A stretch of 64,000 bases of DNA from CBDCHC01 sp965217075 (lineage in GTDB: Bacteria > Pseudomonadota > Gammaproteobacteria > PS1 > Pseudothioglobaceae): positions 62,001 through 126,000 of the forward strand of contig CBDCHC010000016.1 in the NCBI GenBank assembly GCA_965217075.1, in the 5' to 3' direction. Shown here in pieces: positions 34,544 through 44,891 of the stretch. Within the stretch, counting starts at the first letter, position 1; every line of letters starts with the position of its first letter. The notes beneath the pieces were generated by a model. That model was not told the origin of the DNA. It ran no database searches and saw only the letters and a list, made by a program, of their open reading frames with translations. The translations under genes were made by a program, and so were the position numbers.

Positions 34544-35458
34544 TTATTTTAATTCATCAGGTAAAGGAAATTTAATATTTTCCTTTACATTATGTACTTC
34601 AGTTATATTATTTATTATTGCTATTTTTTTTAATAATTTTACTGCTTCTTGCACTAATATTTCAGGAGCAGAGGCGCCAGCAGTAATAGCTATAGTTTTA
34701 ATATTTTTTAACCATTTCTTATTAATTTCTTTAGCATCATCTATTAGATAAGATTTTTTTCCCATATTAATAGCAATTTCTCGCAAACGATTAGAATTTG
34801 ATGAATTATTAGAGCCAATAACTATTAAAACATCAGCTATATCCATTATTTTTTTAACTATATTTTGTCTATTTTGCGTGGCATAACAAATATCATTTTT
34901 TTTTGGTGCAATAATTTGTGGGTATTTTAGCATAAGTTTACTTATAATTTGTTTAGTGTCGTCCATGCTTAATGTTGTTTGTGTTGTATATGATAATTTA
35001 CCATTTACATTAAGCGCTAGTATGTCTTCTTTATTTTCTATCAAAGTAATATTTGTTGCTTGACCCAGAGTACCTATAACTTCAGGGTGATTTTTATGTC
35101 CAATTAATATTACCTGATAATTATTTTTAGTTTTTCTTTTAACTTCTTTATGAACTTTGGTAACTAAAGGGCATGTTGCGTCATAAATAATATCACTAAT
35201 TTGTTTTGCTTGTTTTCTAATAGCAGTTGATACACCATGAGCACTAAATATAATAACACTATTAGCAGGTATTTTTTTAATATTATTGACAAAAATAACA
35301 CCTTTTTTTTTAAAATTATTAACTACAAATTTATTATGCACAACCTCGTTATGGACATAAATTGTTTTTTTATGTTTTTGTAATGCCTTTTCTACTATAG
35401 CTATAGCTCTGTCAACTCCTGCACAAAACCCGCGTGGGTTAGCTAGTAGAATGTTCAT
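34544..35458 (-). CDS. ispH: 4-hydroxy-3-methylbut-2-enyl diphosphate reductase
   Basis: The last MEP-pathway step, giving IPP and DMAPP, on a [4Fe-4S] enzyme of 304 aa. Cys12 in ANPRGFCAGVDRAI, a second in DATCPLVTKVH and a third in DICYATQNRQ are the cluster ligands; VHNEVVHN and SNSNRL are also typical. It overlaps fkpB by 4 bases, the usual fkpB-ispH pair. Confidence 0.96.
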   Translation of the reverse strand: MNILLANPRGFCAGVDRAIAIVEKALQKHKKTIYVHNEVVHNKFVVNNFKKKGVIFVNNIKKIPANSVIIFSAHGVSTAIRKQAKQISDIIYDATCPLVTKVHKEVKRKTKNNYQVILIGHKNHPEVIGTLGQATNITLIENKEDILALNVNGKLSYTTQTTLSMDDTKQIISKLMLKYPQIIAPKKNDICYATQNRQNIVKKIMDIADVLIVIGSNNSSNSNRLREIAINMGKKSYLIDDAKEINKKWLKNIKTIAITAGASAPEILVQEAVKLLKKIAIINNITEVHNVKENIKFPLPDELK

Positions 35459-35850
35459 AGCAAATCAATTATTTTAATGCTCCAAATTAAATTAGTATCT
35501 GATAGAGTATGATTGAAATCAATTAAAGCATTATTTTTGTTAATTTTAACTACATTGCCAATAAATTCATCTCCTGTCGGTGTAGTAAAGTTTACTGCTG
35601 AATTTAATTTAATATCAATAGGCAAATCTTTTTTGGCTATAAATTGTTTAGCTTCTTCGCTTGTTTCGCCAAATACATCTTTGCCTAATAGTAAAAAAGT
35701 TCTTAATTCTCCTTTTTTACTAAGTTTAACGCATTTTTCTAATTCTGTGCTTAATTGTCCATCACCAATACTAAAAGTAAAGTTTTTTTCTTTACTAACT
35801 AATATATCATCTCCAGTACTAAGTTTATAATCAATCACATATTTAGTCAT
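35455..35850 (-). CDS. fkpB: FKBP-type peptidyl-prolyl isomerase SlpA-like
   Basis: A 131-aa FKBP-like protein with an inserted IF (SlyD-type) domain (about 60-115). SIGDGQLSTELEKCVKLSKKGE and the C-terminal NNALIDFNHTLSD match FkpB/SlpA. Several FKBP active-site positions are changed, so catalysis may be weak. It lies between accD and ispH, all on the minus strand with overlapping ends. Confidence 0.85.
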   Translation of the reverse strand: MTKYVIDYKLSTGDDILVSKEKNFTFSIGDGQLSTELEKCVKLSKKGELRTFLLLGKDVFGETSEEAKQFIAKKDLPIDIKLNSAVNFTTPTGDEFIGNVVKINKNNALIDFNHTLSDTNLIWSIKIIDLL

Positions 35851-36685
35851 AAAATAATATAGATAGAGTCCTATAGATTGTTTGTTTTAATTTATGACGA
35901 TGTACTACCATGTCAATTGCACCTTTAGTTAAGAGAAATTCACTGCGCTGAAAATCTTTTGGTAATTCTTTTCTTATAGTTTGTTTAATAACTCTTGGTC
36001 CTGCAAAACCTATTAAAGCTTTTGGTTCAGCAATAATAATATCACCAAGTGTAGCAAAACTAGCACTAACACCACCTAGAGTTGGATCAGTTAGTACTGA
36101 AATAAATGGTATTTGTTTATCATTTAACATTTTTATTGCTAACGATGTTTTACTCATTTGCATAAGAGAAAATAGACCTTCTTGCATTCTAGCACCACCA
36201 CTTGCTGCTACTATGATAAGCGCAATATTATCTTTAATACACCTCTTAGTTGCCAGCATTATTTTTTCACCTACTACGCTCCCCATTGAGCCGCCCATAA
36301 ATTTAAATTCAAAAGCGCAAACAACTACATCTAAATCATTTAATTTGCCTTTTTTAACAATAATAGCATCATTTTCACCAGTATTTTTTTGTGCCTGTGT
36401 AATTCTATCTTTATATTTTTTTTGATCTTTGAAATCAAGAATATCTATAGCTGTTAAATTAGCACCTATTTCTTCTTGATTATTTTCATCAAGTAATAAT
36501 TTTATACGCTCTTTAGCGCTTATACGCATATGATAATCGCATTTTGGGCAAACAAATTTTTGCAGCCCTAATTCTTCTTTATAAAGCACAGATTCACATG
36601 AAGGACATTTTGTCCATAAACCTTCTGGAATATTCTTTTTTTTATTAGCGCCAATTGATGGCATAATTTTTTCTAACCAACTCAT
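35843..36685 (-). CDS. accD: Acetyl-CoA carboxylase carboxyltransferase subunit beta
   Basis: A 280-aa subunit of the carboxyltransferase that starts fatty acid synthesis. The N-terminal zinc ribbon is complete (Cys27, Cys30, Cys46, Cys49: KCPSC and VCPKC), followed by GGSMGSVVGEK and the SGGARMQEG oxyanion region. It overlaps trpA by 4 bases, as in the common trpA-accD order; folC does not follow. Confidence 0.95.
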   Translation of the reverse strand: MSWLEKIMPSIGANKKKNIPEGLWTKCPSCESVLYKEELGLQKFVCPKCDYHMRISAKERIKLLLDENNQEEIGANLTAIDILDFKDQKKYKDRITQAQKNTGENDAIIVKKGKLNDLDVVVCAFEFKFMGGSMGSVVGEKIMLATKRCIKDNIALIIVAASGGARMQEGLFSLMQMSKTSLAIKMLNDKQIPFISVLTDPTLGGVSASFATLGDIIIAEPKALIGFAGPRVIKQTIRKELPKDFQRSEFLLTKGAIDMVVHRHKLKQTIYRTLSILFYD

Positions 36686-37482
36686 TTTATAGCCCCTGAA
36701 ATCTCTGCTGTAAGTTTATTAATTTCTGTTAGCATTTTAACCTTATTAAGCTTGTATTTTTCAATAAATTTAACTAATGAGCTACCCACAATAATACCAT
36801 CTGCTTTTTTTGCTATTAATTTAGCGTTAGTTGCATCCTTAATGCCAAATCCAACACATATTGGTAAATTAATTACTTTCCGAATGCGCTCTAAATTTAA
36901 ATTTACTAGATTAATATCTAAGTTAGCACTACCAGTTATACCTTTAAGCGAAACAAAATATACAAACCCAGAAATTAAATCTTTAAGATAATTTAGTCTT
37001 TGATTAGTTGTAGTAGGGGCTATTAAAAATATTAAATCAATATGATTTTTATCTAAATTTCTTTTTAGTTCGCTTGCTTCTTCGGGTGGGTTATCTACAA
37101 CTAAAATCCCATCAACTCCTGATTTTGCGCTATTAATTGCAAATCTTTCATAGCCATAAATTTCAATTGGATTTAGATAACCCATTAGTACGATTGCAGT
37201 TTTTTGATTATTTTTACGAAAATTAACAACTAACTGCAACACATCTTTTATACCAATGCCAGCCTTAACAGCTCTTTGATGTGAAGCAGCAATTATTGGC
37301 CCATCAGCCATAGGATCAGAAAATGGCATACCAATTTCAATAATATCAGCGCCATTTATAACTAAATTATGCATAATTTCAAGACTTAAATCTAACCCGC
37401 CATCACCTGCAGTAATAAAAGGAATAAAAGCTTTTTTATTATTTTTTTTTAAGTCGTTAAATATTTTAGTTATTTTATTCAT
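36682..37482 (-). CDS. trpA: Tryptophan synthase alpha chain
   Basis: Cleaves indole-glycerol phosphate to indole. 266 aa with the TIM-barrel motifs: FITAGDGGLD, IEIGMPFSDPMADGPII (catalytic Glu and Asp) and GFGIKDATNA. trpB, usually just upstream, is absent here: hemE occupies that place, so the beta chain must be elsewhere or lost. Confidence 0.95.
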   Translation of the reverse strand: MNKITKIFNDLKKNNKKAFIPFITAGDGGLDLSLEIMHNLVINGADIIEIGMPFSDPMADGPIIAASHQRAVKAGIGIKDVLQLVVNFRKNNQKTAIVLMGYLNPIEIYGYERFAINSAKSGVDGILVVDNPPEEASELKRNLDKNHIDLIFLIAPTTTNQRLNYLKDLISGFVYFVSLKGITGSANLDINLVNLNLERIRKVINLPICVGFGIKDATNAKLIAKKADGIIVGSSLVKFIEKYKLNKVKMLTEINKLTAEISGAIK

Positions 37483-37507
37483 AGCAGTAAAGTTTTAACT
37501 ATAAAAA

Positions 37508-38548
37508 TCATTTATATTTTTTATTAAAATTATGAACAGCCTCAATTAAAATAACCATATTCTCTGGGTCAACATCTGGAGTAATTCCATGTCCTAAATT
37601 AAAAATATGTCCAGTATTTCCTTTAAATTGGCTGAGAATTTTTTTTACCTCTATTTCAATTATTTTAGGACTTGCATACATAACAGCTGGATCAAGATTA
37701 CCTTGAATAGCAACTTTTTCGCCAATTTGTTGTTCAGCATCTGCAATCTCTATAGTCCAATCAATTCCTACACCATTACAACCAGTATTAGCAATTTCTA
37801 TTAAATGTTTGCCACCATTTTTGCTAAAAAGTGTAATTGGAATATTTGGGTGTTGAGCTTTCACCCCACTAATAATTTTTTGCATATAATTAAGAGAAAA
37901 TTCTAAATAATTTTGCTTAGATAAAATCCCTCCCCAAGTATCAAATATCATTAAAGCATCTGCGCCACTAATAATTTGTTGATTTAAATAACTTATTACA
38001 CTATTAGTTAGTTTATTAAGTAATAAATGCAGACCTTGTGGTTCATTAAATAACATTTTTTTTATTTTAGTAAATGATTTGCTACTACCGCCTTCTATCA
38101 TATAAGTAGATAGAGTCCAAGGGCTACCGCTAAATCCAATAAGTGGCAGACGATTATTTAATGCTTTTTTTATAGTTGAAACTGCATCAAAAACATAATT
38201 TAAATCATTATTTACTATTGTTGGCAAGTTTTTGATATCAGCTAAAGTTTTAATAGGTTTTTTAAATTTTGGTCCCTCACCTTCTGTAAAGTAAAGCTCT
38301 AACCCCATTGCATCTGGAATAGTTAAAATATCAGAAAATAAAATAGCAGCATCTAAATCAAATCTATCTACTGGTTGCATGGTTACTTCACAAGATAGCA
38401 TTGGATTTCTACACAAATCCATAAAATTACCAGCTTTTTTACGTGTAGCACGATATTCAGGTAGGTAGCGACCAGCTTGACGCATTACCCAAATAGGTGT
38501 GCGAGATATTGGTTTTTTTAGTAGTGCGTTAATATAATCAGATGTCAT
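37508..38548 (-). CDS. hemE: Uroporphyrinogen decarboxylase
   Basis: Decarboxylates uroporphyrinogen III to coproporphyrinogen III in heme synthesis. 346 aa with PIWVMRQAGRYLPEYR (substrate-binding Arg residues), DAAILFSDILT and the C-terminal FNLGHGITPDVDPENM. It begins the minus-strand unit hemE-trpA-accD-fkpB-ispH and is divergent from lolC, with 181 bases between. Confidence 0.96.
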   Translation of the reverse strand: MTSDYINALLKKPISRTPIWVMRQAGRYLPEYRATRKKAGNFMDLCRNPMLSCEVTMQPVDRFDLDAAILFSDILTIPDAMGLELYFTEGEGPKFKKPIKTLADIKNLPTIVNNDLNYVFDAVSTIKKALNNRLPLIGFSGSPWTLSTYMIEGGSSKSFTKIKKMLFNEPQGLHLLLNKLTNSVISYLNQQIISGADALMIFDTWGGILSKQNYLEFSLNYMQKIISGVKAQHPNIPITLFSKNGGKHLIEIANTGCNGVGIDWTIEIADAEQQIGEKVAIQGNLDPAVMYASPKIIEIEVKKILSQFKGNTGHIFNLGHGITPDVDPENMVILIEAVHNFNKKYK

Positions 38549-38729
38549 TAATTTACTTAATTTAAATAATTTTAAAAATTATACAGAAGTTATTAGTTAA
38601 ATATTACTTGCTAACAAAATATATTTTAGCTTAAATGAGATTATTTATTATTTTTTATATAGTATGATTGAAATTTATAGCAATATAAATGATAAAATAT
38701 AAACCTTATATTTTTTATAATATTTTTGT

Positions 38730-39956
38730 ATGAAATTTGAGTGGTATGTATCTAATCGTTATTTATTAGCTAAAAAACAAACAGGTACTTCTTTAATATC
38801 AAAAGTCTCAATTTTTGGTTTAATATTTGCTATAGCAGCACTTGTTGTAATTTTATCTGTTGTAAATGGTTTTCAAAGAGAATTAAGAGACAGGGTCTTA
38901 GATGCTATTGCTCACGGCTATATTAGCAGTTATGATAAATTTATTGATTACCAAAAAATACAAAAAATAATTAAAACATTGCCTAATATTATAAACGCTA
39001 CTCCTTATATTGAAAATTATGCTTTAATTAGTTATCATAATAAAACAGACGGAGTTGTTGTTAAAGGTATTATTGCTAAACAATATAAAAATATTTCTAC
39101 AATATTTAAGGATATAAGCGGTACTAATATTTTAGCTAAAAATAATATTATTATTGGCTCTGGCCTTGCTCAGCAGATGCTACTATCAATTGGTGATAAA
39201 ATAACCTTGATAACATCACAAACAAACACTAATATTTTAGGTACACAAGCTAGATTTAAAAGGTTTATTATTAGCGGAATATTTAATGCCAATACAAATG
39301 AATACGATAATAATTTAGTTTTTATAGATTTAACGCAAGCACAAAAACTTTATAAAATGCCTAATGATATAAATGGTATTTTATTAAAAACTAATAATGT
39401 ATTAAAAGCTAATGAAATTATAAGCTCTACAGTAAGTAAAATTGATGGTAATAAGTATTATGGCATTAGTTGGCAAATGCAAAAGCGTAACTTAATTATT
39501 GCACTAAATTTAGAAAAACAAATGATGTCTTTAGTATTATTTTTAATTATTGCTATTGCTGTATTTAATGTTGTTTCACTTATGATAATGGTTGTTAAAG
39601 ATAAAAAAACAGATATTGCTATTTTACGAACTATGGGTTTAATGCCATCTCAAGTTATTAAAATTTTTTTTTATCAGGCTATAAAAATTGGAGTATTGGG
39701 CATAACTATAGGGATTATTGTAGGTACAATATTTGCTTATAATATTGAATCAATTATTAATTTTATTGAATATATATTTAATTTTAAGATATTTCCAACA
39801 TCAGTTTTTTATATTAATAATTTTCCTGTGGATATTCAAATTATAGATATTATTAATATTATAGTTATTAGCTTTGTTTTGGTTATTTTGTCAGCAATTT
39901 ATCCAGCTTTATTTGCTACAAAAATTAATATAGCGCAAACATTAAAGGAATTATAA
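38730..39956 (+). CDS. lolC: Lipoprotein-releasing ABC transporter permease (LolC/LolE/LolF type)
   Basis: A 408-aa permease: one N-terminal helix, a large periplasmic domain, then three C-terminal helices with MVVKDKKTDIAILRTMGLMPSQV. It extracts lipoproteins for LolA with LolD, which overlaps by one base. Only one LolC/E-type gene is present in the unit; glnS follows lolD. The permease may therefore work as a homodimer (the LolF arrangement), which is inference. Confidence 0.88.
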   Translation: MKFEWYVSNRYLLAKKQTGTSLISKVSIFGLIFAIAALVVILSVVNGFQRELRDRVLDAIAHGYISSYDKFIDYQKIQKIIKTLPNIINATPYIENYALISYHNKTDGVVVKGIIAKQYKNISTIFKDISGTNILAKNNIIIGSGLAQQMLLSIGDKITLITSQTNTNILGTQARFKRFIISGIFNANTNEYDNNLVFIDLTQAQKLYKMPNDINGILLKTNNVLKANEIISSTVSKIDGNKYYGISWQMQKRNLIIALNLEKQMMSLVLFLIIAIAVFNVVSLMIMVVKDKKTDIAILRTMGLMPSQVIKIFFYQAIKIGVLGITIGIIVGTIFAYNIESIINFIEYIFNFKIFPTSVFYINNFPVDIQIIDIINIIVISFVLVILSAIYPALFATKINIAQTLKEL

Positions 39957-40609
39957 TGATAATAAAATGTGAGAATATTAATAAAAATTATCATACTTTA
40001 AGTGTACTTAATAATCTTAATTTACAAGTACAAACTGGAGAGAAAATAGCTATTGTAGGTGCATCTGGTTGTGGCAAATCTACTTTACTTAATATACTTG
40101 GTACTATAGATAAAATAGATAGTGGTGCGATTAATATATGTGGAGAAAATATTAATACTATGAGTGAAAAACAATTATCCTTATTTAGAGCTAAAAATAT
40201 TGGTTTTATTTATCAGTTTCATCATCTTTTAACTGACTTCAGTATTATTGAGAATATTATGATGCCGCTACTCATTAATAATTTTAACAAAAAATCAGCT
40301 ACAGACAAGGCTCTTAAGTTGCTGAAAATGATAAATATTGAAAATAAAAAAAATTATTTTCCTCAGCAACTTTCTGGTGGTCAACAACAAAAAATAGCTA
40401 TTTTACGAGCAATAATAACTCGGCCAAAAATTATTTTAGCAGATGAACCGACAGGTAATTTAGATGATAAAAATGCTATTAAATCGCTTGAATTATTAAT
40501 TGCTTTACAACAAAAATATAATACAACTTTAATACTTGTTACTCATGATAAAAAAATAGCAGATAAAATGGATAAAACACTTATTTTAAAAAATGGAATA
40601 TTATGTTAG
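39956..40609 (+). CDS. lolD: Lipoprotein-releasing system ATPase LolD
   Basis: A 217-aa ABC ATPase: Walker A GASGCGKS, FIYQFHHLLTDFS (the LolD Q-loop region), signature LSGGQQQK, Walker B ILADEPTGNLD and H-loop VTHD. It powers lipoprotein release from the inner membrane. It overlaps glnS by 7 bases. Confidence 0.93.
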   Translation: MIIKCENINKNYHTLSVLNNLNLQVQTGEKIAIVGASGCGKSTLLNILGTIDKIDSGAINICGENINTMSEKQLSLFRAKNIGFIYQFHHLLTDFSIIENIMMPLLINNFNKKSATDKALKLLKMINIENKKNYFPQQLSGGQQQKIAILRAIITRPKIILADEPTGNLDDKNAIKSLELLIALQQKYNTTLILVTHDKKIADKMDKTLILKNGILC

Positions 40610-42280
40610 ACAGACAAATAACGGCTAATTTTATTACTAATATTATTGATAATGATTTAAAAAATAAACTGCATGATAATGTTTATACACGTTTTCCACC
40701 AGAACCAAATGGTTATTTGCATATAGGACATGTTAAGTCTATTTGTCTTAATTTTGGGCTGGCTAATGATTATTCTGGTAAATGTAATTTGCGTTTTGAT
40801 GATACTAATCCTATGAAAGAAGATGCTAAATATATAACAGCTATTAAAGAAGATATAAATTGGTTAGGTTTTAAATGGCATAAAATTACCTATAGTTCTG
40901 ATTATTTTATTGATTTTTATAATTATGCTAAAGAGTTAATTAATAAAAAGTTAGCTTATGTGTGTTTTTTAACTAAAGACGAAATCAGACAATATCGTGG
41001 TACTCTTACAATTAAAGGCAAAAATAGTCCGTATAGAAATACAACTGTTAGTGAAAATTTAATAAATTTTGATAAAATGAAAGCAGGAAAATTTAGTGCC
41101 GGTAAATGTGTATTACGTTTGAAAGCTAATATGGGCTCACCATTTATGTGTATGCGCGATCCAACTATATATCGTATTAGTTTTTTCTCTCATCATCGTA
41201 CGCATGATAAATGGTGTATTTATCCTATGTATGATTTTGCTCATCCTATAGCAGATGCTATAGAAAATATTACTCATTCTTTATGTACTTTAGAATTTCA
41301 AGATAATAGGCGTTTATATGATTTTATTTTAGATAATTTAGATGATTTTACTAAAAGTAATAGACCTAGGCAATATGAGTTTTCTAGATTAAATCTTGCA
41401 TATACTATAATGTCTAAACGCAAAATAAATAATTTAATTAACAATAATATACTTAATGATTGGGATGATCCAAGATTACCTACTATAAAAGGTTTAAGGC
41501 GTAGAGGTTATAATGCTGCTTCTTTAAAAGATTTTATTGCTAAAATTGGTATTTCTAAAATAGATACTATTTTTGATATAAAAATTTTAGAAGATAGTCT
41601 GCGAGATAATTTAAATAATACAGCTAAAAGAACTATGGCAGTTATTAGTCCAGTTGAGGTAGAAATTGAAAATTATTCAGCAAATATAGAAACAATTTAT
41701 GCTCCATTGCATCCACAAAATCCAGCTATGGGTACAAGAGAAATATTTTTTTCAAAAAATATTTATATTGATAAGGCTGATTTTTGTGCAGTAGCCCCTA
41801 ATAATAAATATAAACGTTTAGCAATTGGCAAAGAAGTACGTTTAAGAAACTCTTATATTGTTAAAGCACATAGTTTTGATAGTGATAGTAATGGTAATAT
41901 TATTAAAATTTTATGCCAGTTATGATAAAGATACTTTAGGTAAAAAACCCATTGATGGCAGAAAAGTAAAAGGTGTTATTCATTTTGTAGAAAAAACTAC
42001 CGCTATTATTGCTAAATTTCAGTTCTACGATAGACTATTTACAGTAGAGAATCCAGATGAAAATAGCATTATAAATAACAAATCTTTAATTATAAAACAC
42101 GGCTTTATAGAAAAAAATATGCAAAATGCAAAAATAGGAGAGCAATATCAATTCGAAAGAGAAGGTTATTTTTGTCGCGATAATAATAAAGAATTAGTTT
42201 TTAATTTAGCCGTATCTTTAAGAGGGTTTTTAATTTTTTTCTGGATTAAATTTAATAATTACAACAATTGGCAATACTAA
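40603..42280 (+). pseudogene. glnS: Glutaminyl-tRNA synthetase, frameshifted near the 3' third
   Basis: The class I catalytic core is intact: PPEPNGYLHIGHVKS (HIGH) and IMSKRKI (KMSKS-like). The frame stops at 41935 after KILCQL, but one base over it continues as SYDKDTLGKKPIDGRKVKGVIHF... through the second anticodon-binding barrel to QFEREGYFC. An extra C at 41916-41917 explains the break. The last residues also run on unusually past SLRG. glnS is normally essential in gammaproteobacteria, so a sequencing error, slippage or a GatCAB replacement are all possible. Confidence 0.85.
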
Positions 42281-43694
42281 GCCAATAATAATTACCAGCC
42301 ATAATAAAACACCAAGCTCAGAATAATCAGCGTTAGTAGTAATATTATTATCTACACTAATTTCTCTTGTTATAACAAAAATTTTATTTAGATATTTAGT
42401 AAATATACCACCAGCAGATAATGCAAGATTCATAAGTGATGCCATTAAAGCAAACCAAGTTGCTTTTTTTGCCAGCAGGTGCATAGATTGCTACTAAAGT
42501 TAGCATTAATACTCCTGCTATATAATCAAATGGTGAGGCAATAGCAGTATCAAGAAGCGCTATAGTGCGGGCATTTATACCAAGCATAGTATGTACATTA
42601 TAATACATAGCAACCATAGGCAGTGATAATATAAAATAAATAATAGTCAGCAATATTAATATTTTAGAAATTGATTGTTTAACAATAAATTTAGCACTAA
42701 ACCACATACCAAGCAATGCTATACCACCTCCTATAGCTGCAAGAGTAGCAAAAAAATCTTTATCAAAGCCAAGTACATCAATTTGCCACCAAGTAAATGC
42801 AGGACCAACACTTGGCATTGCTCTATAAACAAAAATTACTATCATAGCCATTTTTATGTGTTTAATGCTATTTTTATCTAAATCACCGATAATATTACTT
42901 AAAAAGTATAGTACTACACTAATAGAAATAATAAAAGTAATTTCTTGTGCGTAAGCTACGTCGTTATAACCAATTAGAACTACAAAAATGGTAAATAATA
43001 AGCCACCAAATAATATTTTTTTATTAAGTTTTGAAACTGGTACAGGATTTAATCTAATAATGCTAATACCTATAATAGATATTATTGGAATAAAAAGAGA
43101 GATAATAAATACTGTTTCATAATCATAAATAGCAGCAAGTTTTCCACCTAAATAACCAGTAATAAAAATAGCAAAACCAAGAGAAAGTCTTGCTAAAACT
43201 TGAATAGTTGCTAGTTCTATTTTTATTTGCTCTTTAGTTTGTGTTTCATCAATTACCTCAGTTGTCATTACATCTGCTACTACATCTTGCATAACAAAGC
43301 CAATAACACCTAAAATTGAAGCAAGAATGTAAACACTTTCAATATTATAATTTACTAAAAAATTATATTTTCCTACAATACTAATTAATAATAATGTGCT
43401 AATAGTTATTAATGTCGCACCAATATATACATAAATTTTTCTATTAGAGCCAAAAATTTTCACACTATCTACTAGCTGTCCAAAAATCATTTTAACGGTC
43501 CATGGTACTGTTAGCCATACACCTAAAGACACTAAGTTTTCGGCGCTCATATTTAAAGACTCTTTAACCCAAAAATCTTTAGCAATAGCAGTAAAAACAC
43601 TAGATCCATAAGCAAAATAGATAAATAATAAAGGAATATATCTAACCCTAAAGGCGTGGATTGGTGTAAGTAAAATTGAGATTATATTTTTCAA
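42230..43694 (-). pseudogene. BT1-like (folate-biopterin type) MFS transporter, frameshifted
   Basis: A 12-helix transporter whose first part (43694 to about 42470) has GVWLTVPWTVKMIFGQLVDSVKIFG and GFVMQDVVADVMTTEVI, resembling the BT1/folate-biopterin transporter family. In a 7-base homopolymer (42464-42470) the frame shifts; one base over, it continues as KATWFALMASLMNLALSAGG to a stop at 42230. The broken gene loses the last two to three helices. Substrate unknown. It converges with glnS, with overlapping ends. Confidence 0.75.
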
Positions 43695-43746
43695 TATTTT
43701 TATTAAAAATTAAAACGTTATTATTTTAAATGATAAAATTTAACAA

Positions 43747-44871
43747 ATGAACGAAAAGAAAAAACAAATTATATATATAACATTAATAGGTATTATTGTT
43801 AATGTTATATTGTCAGTTATTAAAATAATAGTAGGTTATGTAGGTAATTCAGGGGCTATGATTGCAGATGGTATTCATTCTTTTTCTGATTTAATATCTG
43901 ATGGTATTGTGATATTTGCTGCAAAATATTCCCAACAACCGCCAGATAAAGAACACCCTTATGGTCATGGCAGATTTGAAACTATCGCTATACTTTCTCT
44001 TAGTATAATTTTATTTATTATTGCTATTGGTATTTTTATTAATGCTATCTTTAGTATTAATAATACAGAGCAATTATCTTATAGTGTTTATTTAGTTGCA
44101 GTAGCAACTATTACTATTTTAAGCAAAGAAGCATTATATATTGTTACTATAATTGTTGCTAAAAAATTAAAGTCTAATATGTTAAAAGCAAATGCTTGGC
44201 ATCATAGAAGTGATGCTTTGTCTTCAATTGTAGTATTAATTGGCATTATTGGTAGTATTTATGGCTATCCTTATTTAGATGCTATTGCTGCTATGATAGT
44301 TGCCGTTATTATTGGTTATATGGCATGGGGATTATTGTTATCATCATTAAAAGAATTTATTGATACTACTATTGATAGTAAAAAATTATATAAGATAAAA
44401 AAAGAAATTTTACAAATAGATGATGTTATTGATATTCATTCATTAAGAGCGAGAACAATAGGATCTAATGTTGCTATGGATATGCATATTCAAGTTGATA
44501 AATATTTATCAGTTAGTGAGGCTCATATGATTAGTTTAACTGTAGAGCAAGTAGCAAAAAAATGTTGTGTAGAATTAGATGATATTGTGGTGCATATTGA
44601 TGTTGAGAATGATAATAACGTAATATTATATAAAAATATCCCAACTAGAAAAGAAGTTATAAATATTTTTAATAATATTTTAGCAAAAAGTGCCTATGAT
44701 AAATATATAACTAATATAACTCTACATTATTTACAAGGTAAAATACATATTGATTTTTATTTTAGAATCGATAGTCTTAAAGAAAATAATCAAAATAATA
44801 TTACTATTTTTTTGCAACAAGCCGCAAAAAAATATGCTTGTTTTGGCAATATCAGATTATATTTTAGCTAA
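43747..44871 (+). CDS. Cation diffusion facilitator (FieF/CzcD-type efflux)
   Basis: A 374-aa CDF exporter. Six membrane helices; metal-site motifs ADGIHSFSD (helix 2) and WHHRSD (helix 5), and KEHPYGHGRFE between them. A cytoplasmic domain with HIHVD-like residues (VVHIDVE) follows, plus an extra about 80-residue tail beyond FieF length. The HSFSD/HHRSD pair differs from strict zinc-type HxxxD/DxxxD, so the metal (Zn, Fe or Mn) is open. Confidence 0.88.
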   Translation: MNEKKKQIIYITLIGIIVNVILSVIKIIVGYVGNSGAMIADGIHSFSDLISDGIVIFAAKYSQQPPDKEHPYGHGRFETIAILSLSIILFIIAIGIFINAIFSINNTEQLSYSVYLVAVATITILSKEALYIVTIIVAKKLKSNMLKANAWHHRSDALSSIVVLIGIIGSIYGYPYLDAIAAMIVAVIIGYMAWGLLLSSLKEFIDTTIDSKKLYKIKKEILQIDDVIDIHSLRARTIGSNVAMDMHIQVDKYLSVSEAHMISLTVEQVAKKCCVELDDIVVHIDVENDNNVILYKNIPTRKEVINIFNNILAKSAYDKYITNITLHYLQGKIHIDFYFRIDSLKENNQNNITIFLQQAAKKYACFGNIRLYFS

Positions 44872-44891
44872 ATTAATATAAAAGGAAATTA

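Noticed and set aside
42464..42470. Programmed frameshifting in the BT1-like transporter
   Set aside because: There is only a bare homopolymer; no stimulatory stem, internal ribosome site or conserved dual product could be seen.
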